Positions 1-11,171 of a stretch of 64,000 bases of DNA are shown in pieces (within the stretch, counting starts at the first letter, position 1; every line of letters begins with the position of its first letter). This DNA is from Hippopus hippopus (Eukaryota; Mollusca; Bivalvia; Cardiida; Cardiidae). The position numbers and the translations under genes are program-made. The notes beneath the pieces were generated by a model, which saw only the letters and a list, made by a program, of their open reading frames with translations, did no database searches and was not told the origin of the DNA. The stretch spans positions 15,660,255-15,724,254 of the forward strand of contig OX328109.1 in assembly GCA_946811185.2 (NCBI GenBank). Reading direction: 5' to 3'.

Positions 1-270
1 GGTTTGTATTGCATGGAAATCAGTGTTGCACAACTTGATCATAATGAGCACTTTCATCAATTGTCAATTTTTTTTCGAACCAAACATGTACATGTATGTT
101 AAAATCTGTCTTAAATTATATCTGAGGATGGCTGTTTATTCTTTTGTAAGGAATATCAATAAAACAATCCACAACCATACAAGGAAGATGAAACCAATTA
201 AAGAAGGCACAGCAAGTTAGTTGTTGCAGATATACTAGTTAGGACAACAGTTTTTCCTATTGATACAGAA

Positions 271-352
271 TACAGGGGGGTGCAAAAGTAGGTATACAGT
301 GTATAATATGTCACTAATTATACACTGTATACCTACTTTTGCACCCCCTGTA
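271..352. mobile_element. 82-bp perfect hairpin MITE
   Basis: Arms of about 37 bp, TACAGGGGG(G)TGCAAAAGTAG… and its complement, surround a loop of about 7 bases. The TACAGG…CCTGTA ends are compatible with a TA-target Tc1/mariner-type MITE (inference). Bases 1-270 and 353-640 show no gene. Confidence 0.85.
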
Positions 353-639
353 TATTGAGTAAAGTGTGCCATACAAAGAATATCTGTCTGATGGGAGGGG
401 GGTGGTTACAACATATTTTGGCAAGTTATTTGCTTCAAAAGAGGAGGGTTTTCAGTTATATAATGCAGTTACAGCTAATTGTATGCTGCTTTATACTAAA
501 AGCTCCATGGTAAGATGTAAAAAGCTTTGACTGTCTGATGAAATCCCAGATACAGTTCTTAGAATAAATAATCAGTAACCTGAATATTCATTACACTGCC
601 TTTTGGCATTGAAGACATCGTTTTATTTAGCTCTTTAAG

Positions 640-830
640 CATACAACAATGTTTTAGACTGCTCCAAAATGAAAGCATTTGCAGCTCTAGGACAAATTAT
701 AATTATATGGCTCAAATTACTGTTTCTAAAAAGTTTGCTATACCTTGAGGGAAGTAAAAGGAGAAAATGATGGTTACAAGCATTTTCTCCTCTTATCACG
801 ATGTTTTCAAGACTCTAGTTGCTTGGGCAT
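640..830 (-). mobile_element. TTAA-MITE, diverged copy
   Basis: TTTTAGACTGCTCCAAAATG, GAAAGCATTTGCAG and a weakened central palindrome (AGGAGAAAATGATGGTTACA) identify a worn reverse copy. Confidence 0.65.
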
Positions 831-949
831 ATAATTATATCTGCTACAGTCCGCAATAAATCATAAAAACAACTTGTCAATGATCTAAGTCTTAGTGGCA
901 GATGACCTATAGTTAAACCTGCTACATCAGATATTATATGATTTCTTTG

Positions 950-1232
950 TTAAACTGTGACCATTTTATGTAGAGTTGTATCAAATATCAATAAATCTGG
1001 AATCCACAGTAGACAAGCATTTTTGTCATTCATATTGGAGTAGTCTCTATTGACCAATAACTTTGTTTTTGTTTCAGCTTGTGGTGGCTTTATTTCAAAG
1101 GCACAATAGCCTTGAATTACTGAGTTTTCTGTCAAAACAGTTGCAATGCCACTGCATGCAGAACTGAGGGTTGATTTTTCTTTGTTGAAGAAGACAGTTA
1201 TCAGATGGTTCAGTCATGAGTACCTGAAACAA
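950..1232 (-). other. Unassigned open minus-strand segment, possible exon
   Basis: A frame open for about 90 codons ends in TAA at 952-950 (NSVIQGYCAFEIKPPQAETK, NDKNACLLWIPDLLIFDTTL). A TTTCAG acceptor-like site lies at about 1228, but that phase hits TGA after three codons, so any real acceptor would be internal. The composition looks coding-like and it is not part of a repeat I recognise. No family assignment. Confidence 0.25.
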
Positions 1233-1249
1233 GACAAAGCTTCATATAA

Positions 1250-2860
1250 TTAATGCACAAATTCACAGGTCTATTTATCAGTTGATATAAGTGCTAGTGG
1301 CACTAAATTTCCACCATGCATTGGTCACAATGACCATAATTATTACAATTTATGCAAGATATAAACTAGTCTACGAACACTTTGATCAGAGATGAAGATC
1401 AACACACCCTAAGGTGCAGTTTTGACAAGATACCTGGTTTTAACCATTACCAGATATACATAAACCCCTTTATCACAAAGTACAGTTCCTGATTTTTCAG
1501 TGACCTATATTTAATATTTTCTAGACCTTCATCCTCATTTTAAAAAGTTACAGATTAAGTTCAATTCACATTTTACATTGGTTTGACAGTCAACATTGAT
1601 TTTGGGAAGGCCCCTCTGAAGTTCTGCATATAAACATTACCTCGCAAGGCTGATCCGCTACTGACCAAATCGGGTGTGGTATCTTTAGGTCAATATTCAA
1701 TGTCACGCGTTTATACATGGAGCTGGTATTCTTTGTGGTAAAAGAAGACATATTTATATACCATTTCATACCAAAAACTCGTGATTTAAACTTTACATAC
1801 CTGAAAATTTGATTGAAGGTTTCGTCTGCTGTATTTTTTCCTGCATTAAAAAAATTGAACTTCCGGTTGCCCCATTTTGGTTTTTGCGAGATTAGAATAC
1901 CGTCACAAATGCATATTGTGAAAAAAACATCATCAATCTATCGTGGAAATATCATTCTTTTCAATGGTACATGGATTTGTTCTATTACATGCCGACAGAA
2001 GATTTTCTCTGTAAAACATTAACGACCTATCCGCTATACCCCAAGATCCGCTACTGCCTAATCGACTGTACCATTATCACGTTTTTCATTAACGACATCG
2101 TTAAATACACACAATAAAATGCTAGCCAGTGAGAGCTTGCCGACCAGCTAAGGCATAATCAAGGCGTGGCTTTAGAAATTATGGGCAGTAACTAAATCTT
2201 GTATCTGATTTCTGATTGGTTTGCAGTAGATTGTGTGTGCTCAACGGGGCGTGGCGAAATCGATATTTGATTGCGTGGTGTGTTTGCAAGTATGGTGTGT
2301 AATTAGACAAGACCGTTAATGAATGCCAGCTTGATTATGTGTGATAAACAGTAATGCGGGCTTCCTTCACACCTGATACATACTGTTTATGTCAGAGTCA
2401 TGAGCTTTTAGGAATAGTTTATAGACATTTCCTTGTCGCCAGTACATTCGCCAGTGCTTCATTTTTGGTGCCATTTTTTCTTAATTTTCGCATTTGGCGC
2501 CACTGGCGATCGACAGAGGGAGCCCTGATCTAACATCATTTCTAACATCTGTTATCCATTTCACCCTATTACATACATGTATGTATTTTTTGTGGTAATT
2601 GTAAGTCTTGTGAATCTATTGAAATCATTGAAGCACATATCAGGGACTGAATTATGAAAAAATCTCTGTAAGTTTAGTTTGAACTTTGAAAAAAGCTTAT
2701 TTTTGTCCTGGTAAAAGTGCATAAATACGTGAACTCCCCATCGTGGATTTTGCTTAGCAATTTTTTGGGGGAATAATGCAAGAAATATACAGAGTGAATG
2801 ATGAAATGGTGAATATAAGTCCAGTGTATTCAGTATTTCAAAATTCATTCCATATATTTC
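1250..2860. other. No gene recognised
   Basis: Non-repetitive AT-rich sequence with a short open frame at 1813-2022 that lacks an ATG start. A small GGCGCCACTGGCGA-type palindrome lies near 2435-2510. Nothing supportable. Confidence 0.4.
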
Positions 2861-2863
2861 TTG

Positions 2864-3670
2864 GGGTCTCCCCAAAAAGCGTCTACAAGTGTCTATAAGT
2901 GTCTACAAGTGTTTAGCAGATTTTTATAAACAATATGTACATTAAAAATATTATTATGATTGATTTAATTCAAATTCTATCCCCACTGCCATAAATTTTG
3001 ATGATTATAAGGGTATTTTATTTTGTTTTATACTCTACCAAGCCTTTGCCGGTGTGCGCACGATTTACTAAGTTGTAAGAAAACAAAACGCTGCATCTCC
3101 AGAGTGAGATTCAGATCATGTCATGAAATTTGATGTGATAGATCTAGTATCCTTATGCTTATGAGATAGATTTAAATGGTTGAAGATATGGTCAATACCT
3201 TGCATCTGTAATGAAAAAAAAAACCCACAAATTTGTTCAGGGATGAGTTTGAAGTACATGATCATAAAACAGGAGAGGGTGCATTTCTCACAGAGTATAA
3301 GTAACGTGCACATTTCAATACCCTGCAAATCATTTGTAAATGTTTGCAACAAAAAAGTTACAAATAAGCCATCAGAGCACAGGTTTTAGTAATTGAATTA
3401 ACTGGAGAAACTATTCCATTTTCTATTTAGACATGTTATCGCCTCTCGGCCTGTAGACGCTCATGCGTGCTGTACATAACGCTAAAGGGTCTACAGTTTG
3501 GCCATTCTATATACTTTAGATTGGCTATTTTTGTATTTTTGACATCAAATTGATTGTGAAATGATTTAGCTGCTGTAGTAAATTTATAATAAAGAGGAAA
3601 AATCCTTTAATTTTTGTTGTAGACGCTTGTAGACACTTGTAGACGCTTGTAGACGCTTTTTAGGGAGACC
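2864..3670. mobile_element. 0.8-kb non-autonomous element with subrepeats in its TIRs
   Basis: The left end GGTCTCCCCAAAAAGCGTCT (2865 on) is followed by tandem 10-bp GTCTACAAGT units. The right end (3612-3670) is its inverted counterpart with four such units. The flanks TATTTCTTG and TATGTCTTG match at 8 of 9, a possible target duplication. The interior has no meaningful ORF. Confidence 0.75.
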
Positions 3671-3710
3671 GTATGTCTTGTGGTATCCCCCAAAAATTGT
3701 AGGCCGATGA

Positions 3711-4574
3711 TATTTACCCGACAGTCGTGTACACACTGAAGAAATTTCATACTGCGAGTCCGACTGTCGTGTACTCAATGAAGGAAAACTCGTTGGGTGC
3801 CCGACGGTCGTGCACGGACTGATGAAATTTCGTCTTGGGGGCACGCAATTTCCGATTTCTTCATTGAGTACACGACGCGGTCGTGTACGCACTGAAGAAC
3901 TGGAGTCTTACGTACACGTGTAAATGGGTTGGGCCAAAACGCAGACTTTTACGTGAATCGGCACGGCGTAGACAGTCTCATTGGAGCACACGGCAATAGT
4001 CATTTATACAGCGTCAAGGGTAGATAATTTCAGAATATAAACAACAATCCAAATTTTGAGAGTCACATGCACAACTAGACATCATGGGGATTCATTGTGG
4101 CAAGTTTGAAGTAGATCTAATTCCGATGGAAATTGTAGGAGTTGCGCACACAAATAACTGCTAACGGACGGACGGACGACCGGACGACCGGGTGTATAAC
4201 ATAATACGACCCTTCGGGCATGACACCCTGTATAAATGACTATTGCTCCACTGAGACGGTTTACGCCATGCTGGTTCACATAGCAGTCTGCGTTTTGGTC
4301 CAATCCATTAATACGTGTACGTAAGACTCCAGTTCTTCAGTGCGTACACGACCACATCGTGTACTGAATGAAGAAATCGGAAATAGCGGGCACGTCATCG
4401 TGCCCCCAAGACGAAATTTCATCAGTCCGTGCACGACCGTCGGGCACCCAACGAGTTTTCCTTCATTGAGTACACGACAGTCGGGCACCCAAGAAGTTTT
4501 CCTTCATTGAGTACACGACAGTCGTACTCGCAATATGAATTTTCTTCAGTGCGTACACGACGGTCGGGTAAATA
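3711..4574. mobile_element. Fold-back element, 864 bp
   Basis: Arms of about 300 bp start TATTTACCCGAC and end GTCGGGTAAATA. Each arm holds several diverged GTACACGACNGTCG-type subrepeats spaced by GAAGAAATTTCAT-type stretches. The right arm has one extra subrepeat. The centre contains a GGACGGACGGACGACC run. The overlapping ORFs here are products of the repeats. Confidence 0.85.
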
Positions 4575-6077
4575 GTCACTTTCAAAATTGTAAGCAAAAT
4601 TAACCATGGGGAGTTTCTGGGATTATATCAGTAAAAGATAAATAGTAACAGCAGACCAATGATTTTAAAGTATGGTTAGTGAGTAAAAGTTAAATGCATA
4701 AAGTTATAAAATGTAAGAGGTGTTACTGTGAAGTAGTTATTGCATTTTTCAACTGACTTCTAAATAAACCAGCTTCTATTTCAATTTTCAAATTTTCACC
4801 TTCGTAACTTTGAATATTGTAACCAAAATCCAAAAGATGTAACTGCCATTTCTCAACATGTTCACATATTTTTTTTTTCAATCTAGAATAATTATTTCAT
4901 TGTTAAACATCTTTGGTAACTTTCACAGACTTTCTGGCAAAACCGTAATGGAATAAAATGCATCTTGGGAATTTTGATTCGCGGACCAGTTGAGATCAGT
5001 GGGAGGAGCGATCTATCGTCTGTGACAGTGTCGTTTGGTAAATTGTATCATTTGATTAAAAGAAACCAAGAAATCAGAACACAATTATTTATCAAGCAAT
5101 TCCTTTTACCATATGGATTCGCCCATTTACGTCATGTTCTCGTCCTATTTTCCTTAATCTCCCTATCAATCGTGTTGTAACAGCCGTTCCAGATGGTTGA
5201 ACACCAGCTGTCAAGTGTTGGATTGAAGATTTTTCCCATTTTCTCACCTCGATGACAGTTCGTTTCTCTGCAAAAGTTGTATCTATAGTTACTGTTACAA
5301 AATAAATTAAAAATATCAAATGTAGGCAACAGACTTGCTTTTTACACGGCCTATATGCTGCAACAGGTGACAAAAATCCACCACTGGCAGACATATTTAT
5401 TTTGATTTATAGGTACGGGCTAAAACTCTTTGGAATGAGAAGTGAGATGTGTTTGTCGTCTAACAAAATTATAAAACCGAGTTTTCATTTATTTATTTCA
5501 TTTCATTTGTTTGTGTATCTAACTATCTTCCGAGGTATTTTATTCAGATAACCCGACATTAATTTATCCTGTTACTGCCCAAAACTACTCGCTCACGAAA
5601 GATTACTAATTTACTCGATAACGTGATTCAAGAAATAAAAAAAAAAAAAATGTGCAAGAAACTTTTGAATACTTTTGTATATATTGGTACATTTAATGTA
5701 GGCATTTACAAAAGAAGGGTTGGATCTAAACTTTTTAAGAAGAGATTTTCAGCACAGCAAGGTAGCTGATAAATTACGATGACCCTGTACAGTTGCTCTA
5801 ATGCTTAAACAATAAATGAGTTACAGAAATATTGACCCATTTATTAAAACATCAAGAGTTTAAACACCTTGAGGTAGAAGACTTTTGAGAAAAAAATGTG
5901 GGAAAACGACTTGTTACTTTTTCAAAGAAATTTTCTCTTTTTCCTAAGACAAATTCCATCAATTAATCTACATTTGTCGTCTGCAAATTATTTCACTATA
6001 GCCAAAAGTACAAATTTGTCATTTGGTAAAGAATTAATCTGTTTCACTTTTCATACAGTTTTGTTGCAATACAGGTT
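4575..6077. other. Otherwise no gene recognised
   Basis: Apart from the possible exon at 5248-5392 this is AT-rich unique sequence with a 14-A run at about 5636-5650. Confidence 0.4.
5092..5394 (-). other. Possible first exon with a signal-anchor segment
   Basis: An ATG-initiated minus-strand frame starts at about 5392. It encodes MSASGGFLSPVAAYRPCKKQ and then a strongly hydrophobic stretch (VCCLHLIFLIYFVTVTI). At about 5248 it meets GAG|GTGAGA, an excellent splice donor, which would end the exon after about 49 codons. No matching downstream exon was identified on the minus strand. Unassigned. Confidence 0.3.
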
Positions 6078-6088
6078 ACAAACATAAA

Positions 6089-6354
6089 AGCCTGGCCGGG
6101 TGGCTTAGTGGTTAGTGTATCTGACTTGTGACCTGGAGGTTGCGGGTTTGATACCCGGTTGCGGCAAACTTTCTTTCTGGCGATTTTTCGCCTCTCACCT
6201 CTGATGCTTGTGAGAAAAGTAGTCAGTGGCTTTGGAAAGAAAGTTGTGTTAGTACTGGTGTGAGAAAGCCAGGAAACACGTAGTTGCGTCACTGACTGCC
6301 ATGATATGACCTAAGCTGTTAAAATGGCGTTAAACTCCAATACAAACCAAACAA
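6089..6354 (+). mobile_element. tRNA-derived SINE with target duplication
   Basis: The tRNA-like head has an A-box TGGCTTAGTGGTTAG and B-box GGTTTGATACCC, then a ~170-bp body ending GGCGTTAAACTCCAATACAA and a (AAAC)n tail. An 11-bp direct repeat ACAAACATAAA (6078-6088 and 6355-6365) brackets it. This is RNA polymerase III-type internal promoter structure, not a functional tRNA. Confidence 0.9.
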
Positions 6355-6365
6355 ACAAACATAAA

Positions 6366-7300
6366 CGTATGTAACCTGTATTGCTATAAAATTGTATGAA
6401 AAAGTTATGTCTATTTACATTCCAATGATTATGATGTTGATGAATATGAAGCACGTATCAATAAAAACTTATTTGACAGGGAGATTTGAAAATGTTTTTG
6501 TTGCAGAAAACAATTTTTTCTTTGGCATGAATGGTTTAGATATGAAACAAAAATATAAGATGATACAAATCTGGCTTCATATCAAATATTCAACATCTGA
6601 GCATAATTTTCAGCATCAGAATAAACCATTATCTTTTAAAATAGATCATGTGTTATCCAGAAAACTTGAATATACAAAATCAACCACGAAATATAGTGTA
6701 TGGTATGATAACCAAGGGAGGTGAATATCCATAAACTAATTGTAATAAAAGTTAGAAGTTGTTTCACTTTGAACATTTATAAGCTTAACTACAGCTTCTT
6801 AGGAACTGAAAAAAAGCTATGCTTAAAGCAGCAATGTTTGTTGATTGATCAAAGTTATATCAAGAATTCTGACAAAGGTCCATTCAAGGAGAATTTGTGC
6901 CAATCTGTACATATAGTCTTGAAGAAGATGATTTTTCAAAGATTTTTTAACAATTTACTTTTGTTGCCATGGCAACCAGGGAAACTGGTTCCTGGATGAA
7001 ATCAAAGTCTTTGAAGGAATTCTGACGAGGACTGTGGCAGGATTACTAACATTTTGTTTGGTCAAAACAGAGACATACAATACGTCTCTGGTCAAAATAA
7101 GTGGTTACCGGCATTGGTTCCAGGTTCAAGACTCACTTGAAGTATTAAATTTTTCAGGAGAGTGTCATTGGGCAAGACACTTCAGAGCTGCCAAGTATGA
7201 GTGAAACCTAGGACATACTTGAATAATCAAGTTGTTTTTGTGATATGACTGAAATAATGTTGAAAGTTGCACAAAACATCATTCAATAAATGTCGCACAA
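6366..7300. other. No gene recognised
   Basis: Open frames at 6392-6724 and 6721-6999 have AT-driven composition and no recognisable motif; I do not call them genes. Confidence 0.4.
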
Positions 7301-9480
7301 ATAGTAAGACTTGCATCAGAAAAGATGAAAAACATTGTAGGTAAAGAAGGAAATGCTGGTTACCACCATTTTCTCCTTTTCCTTCAATGTTTTTAATAGC
7401 CTTTTGCTTAAGGGTTGTTAAACCTCTGGATTGTGTGGTGAAGTGTTAATAAGATGACATAATTTCAGACTTGTCCTAATTGAAATCATTTTCAGATGAG
7501 AAATAGAATGAGCCTCACTTGATTTGAATTGTCTTTAAACGGTCAGAAAAGATTGTGGAAAAAGGAGAAAATGCTTGTTACCAGCCTTTCCTCTCATCCC
7601 ATTATGTTTTCAGAGACCCTTGGGGTTGTATCAACTTGGGGCTTTGAGACAAAAGGTCAAGTTTGAAGGCACACATTGTTCAAGGGCTGATAGCAAATGT
7701 AAACAATCAGAAAGTTGAATAGATATAAAGCACCTGCAATTTTATCGTACCTGTGTGTAAGGGCTTGTGCAGTGCCAATGGGGTTTGTGCGTTTGGTTGA
7801 CTTCCTAATTTCAGCTCTTTAAGATCTTTATGGGATTAAAACTTCTTTTTCTGTCAAATCCTACTCCTCCACTATACATATGAGGAGATCTCAAGTAACA
7901 TACAAGCCTGGCTTACTCAAGGGCCATCATTTTTACAAGCTCGCACTGAATTACGACAGCCTCGGGCCAGTCACAGACTTACGTATGAAAGTTACAATAT
8001 TGTAGCTGTATTTTTGTGGATAAAACAATCCACGGTCGCAAATTCAGACAAAGATCTAATTTTAGCTACAATCTGACGTATGACCATTGATAAAATGGAG
8101 TCAAGGTCTGTTAAAAAATTTAAAACATAGGATTGTATGGTAAAGGTTTAACAAGTAGCAGTTCAGACATTCATTTTCCTTTTGCCATGATGTTTTCACA
8201 TGTCCATGTATGTATTCATGAATTAAACCTTTATTTGTGATGCTCCACAGTAACATTTTACCCAGTTTCGAGTTTAAACAACCCACAGGAAAACACCTTT
8301 TGAAAACATAGTGAGACATATAGAAAATGCTTGTAAATCAACATAAAATTTACTCCTTTTCCCACCATGTTTTTTCTTTTAAAGACTAACCCAACTTTTC
8401 CCCACCATCTTATTTGTCCTCTGCAAAAGCTCTTGTTTTGTTTAAGACTAAAATTTTGTTTTTTGGTGTATAGGGTTAACTTGTGATAACAGTTCATGTA
8501 TTCATTCTCTCTTTGCCATAATGTTTTCACATATTCATGTTCTCATGCATTAAACCTTGGTTTGAGAAAGATGATCTTAAAATTCTTTTGTCTACAAGAG
8601 TCAACCCTTTACCAAACACACATTTTTTTCACTACAGTGTTTTCACCTTTTCAACACAATTCTGACAATTTGAACAGCATTTAATTTGTTGTCTGCAATT
8701 CCTTTGATCGGGATGGGTCTGAAATACTATTGTTTGTTACAGGGTTAAGGAGGTACTGAGTTACAACCATGTATAGATGCATACAAATTAATTTCATGTC
8801 GATGAAAAAATCATGTCAGCATAAAGAGAAACAAGAGCTCCCCCATGTAGGTTCCAATGCTCACCTGTTGGTGCTTGTTCAGTGAAGATGCTAAGTTGAA
8901 AAAGACTCATACTTGTGTTACAATGTTTTGAGGGTCAACTACTTTTCTGGTTGTGGGTCCCCTTTTAACAGTTTACAACTAAACCAAAGTTTCGTAGTGA
9001 ACATGTTCAAAGATGACAGAGATATAAGAAAATGTCTAAGTTTTTGCTTGATGATGATGACAGGGCTATGAAAATAACTTGAAAGCATCCAAACTAGACA
9101 AGAGCACCACATGTGGGTGCCAATGCTCAGCTGCAGTTGTTTGATTTTCAGTGAAAATTTTTGGTTGGAAAAGGAGCATAACTCTCTCAAAAATATTTTG
9201 ATGGCTATCTGGCCCCGTTGTGTGTGTTGTGTGGTAACCCCTTTTGATAGTTAATAACTTGTCCAAGTCTAAAGCAAATCTTCAGTAATAACAGAGATAT
9301 CATGAAATTTCAAAGTTTTTGAATGACTCAGATGCCATTGCAGATGATGACACTGCCAAAACTATGACAATACCGTTTTCTAACAAAGAAAGCACAGCTA
9401 AAAGACACACATACAAGGAGTTATGGTTTCTATGACAACATTTAATAAGAGAGAATACTACAAAAAAAATGATAAATTAT
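7300..9480. repeat. Mixed repeat block
   Basis: Diverged TTAA-MITE copies lie at about 7310-7450, 7540-7640 and 8100-8480. Two tandem copies of another dispersed family lie at about 8828-9090 and 9096-9400, recognised by CAAGAGC(A/T)CC…TGGGTGCCAATGCTC, GGAGCATAACT and GACAGAGATAT. There is no coding evidence. Confidence 0.65.
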
Positions 9481-9520
9481 GATCAATGATTGCATTTCAA
9501 ATCTATTGTAGATAAACTTT

Positions 9521-9744
9521 CATCTTTACTAAACAACAACATTTTAGACTTTTCGAAATTGGAAACATTTGCAGACAACAAAGGAATTGTGATTCAAAAA
9601 TTCATAAGCATTTTTGGACTGTTGAAAAAAATTGTAGGAAAAGGAGAAATGAAGGTTACAAGCATTTCCTCCTTTTTCCACAAAGTTTTCAAAAGTCTTC
9701 TTCTTTGGGGTCGTTGAAACTTGGAATTATTTGGTAAGGGTTAA
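9521..9744 (-). mobile_element. TTAA-MITE copy
   Basis: Reverse orientation, with GACTTTTCGAAATTGGAAAC on the left and GGTAAGGGTTAA on the right. The palindrome is partly degraded. Confidence 0.85.
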
Positions 9745-9926
9745 CAGAAATGGTCAACCCTGTACCATACCATCCTGTGCTTTTCACAAGCGTTGGCACC
9801 TGCATTCCATGCTCAGTCATATTTAGTCTTGCAGCAGACAGATTTGGAAAATGTTGTAAAGGAGTTTCATGCAAGGAGCTTTTCCTATTTTTCCCAAAAT
9901 ATCTCCATGCATTTGTCAATTGATCT

Positions 9927-10119
9927 TTAACCCTTTACAGCACAATGCCCTTTTTAATAAACCTGAGAAATAAAGCATTTGAGAACACTAGAAAAAGGAG
10001 AAAAAGCTGGTAACCGTAACCAGCATTTTCTCCTTTTCCTACAATGTTTTCTATCCTATGAAAGACAAATTTTATGTTTTGATTAACATTTAATTTGTTG
10101 TTTACAAATACTCTTTTAA
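9927..10119 (+). mobile_element. TTAA-MITE copy, 3' end decayed
   Basis: TTAACCCTTTACAG start and central palindrome with an internal GTAACC duplication (GGTAACCGTAACC). The 3' terminal segment is replaced by the next copy. Confidence 0.85.
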
Positions 10120-10348
10120 TTAACCCTTTACCAAACAATCCCTTGTTTTCACGACCCTGAGGAGGAGACCTTTTGAAAACATTGTGGGAAAAGGAGAAAA
10201 TGCTGGTAACCAGCATTTTCTCCACTTCCCACAATGTTTTCTACCCTGTAAAAAGACTGAAGTGCATTTGTACAACTTTTGAATTTGTCGTCTGCAGATG
10301 CTTTCAATTTGGACAAGTCTAAAATTTTGTCATTTGGTAATGAGTTAA
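10120..10348 (+). mobile_element. TTAA-MITE copy, full length
   Basis: Both TTAA ends and the full central palindrome are present. It abuts the older copy at 9927-10119 head-to-tail, at a shared TTAA. Confidence 0.9.
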
Positions 10349-10463
10349 GAAAGGTCTAAAATTTCGTTGTCTGGGAGTTAACTCTTTACCACACAATCCT
10401 AAGCTTTAGAAGCCCTGGAGAAGAGAGCCTTTGAAAATGCTAGTAACCAGAATGTCGTCAGCT

Positions 10464-10692
10464 TTATTTCTTTACCACTAAACAAAGTTTTAGACTAGTC
10501 CAAATTGAGAGCATTTGCAGACAACAAAAGAAATGTGGATCAAGTGATGAACTTTGTCTTTGAAAGGGTAGAAAACACTATGGGAAAAGGAGAAAATGCT
10601 TGTTACAAGCATTTCCTCCTTTTCCAGCAATGTTTTCAAAAGCTTTATTCCTAAAGGTAAAAAAAATTCAGGATTGTGTGGTATAGGCTTAA
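10464..10692 (-). mobile_element. TTAA-MITE copy
   Basis: Reverse orientation, full length with terminal substitutions (GGTATAGGCTTAA). Confidence 0.85.
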
Positions 10693-11171
10693 AAACAAAT
10701 CATATTGCATGTATTTGAACCACATTTAATTTGTCTTATGCAAATGCTTTCGCATATAACAACTCTGAAACAAAATTTCAGACTTACTTAAACTATAAGC
10801 ATTTGCAGACAACAGAGTAAAGTCCTCTCAAAGTTTGAAATTTGTCTCTGGAGGGGACATTCTAGTAAAATGAATCCTTTTCCCACAATGGTTTTGAAAG
10901 CTTTTTTCCCCAGGCTTGTTATAGATTGAACTGTTTGATAAAATTAGTTTATACTGATTACATGTACCAATATTTCACGCAAATGCTTTCAACATTGTTA
11001 GCTTTAAATTTCTTTGAGGTGCTAGACAGCCATAAGATTAATACACAGAACTTTCTAACAAAGTAAAAAAGTCAATTTCATTATTTATATTCAGCAGGTT
11101 ATGGTTTATTTATGGTCTTCAATTTGTCCCACACAACACTCCTTTGCTAGCTGATGTGCCCTACATAACCT

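Noticed and set aside
3584..4607. Four overlapping minus-strand frames with Arg-rich repeats
   Set aside because: All lie in the fold-back element and its GTACACGAC subrepeats.
6089..6165. Possible functional tRNA gene
   Set aside because: A- and B-box are present, but the sequence continues into a SINE body with tail and target duplication, and no proper cloverleaf closes.
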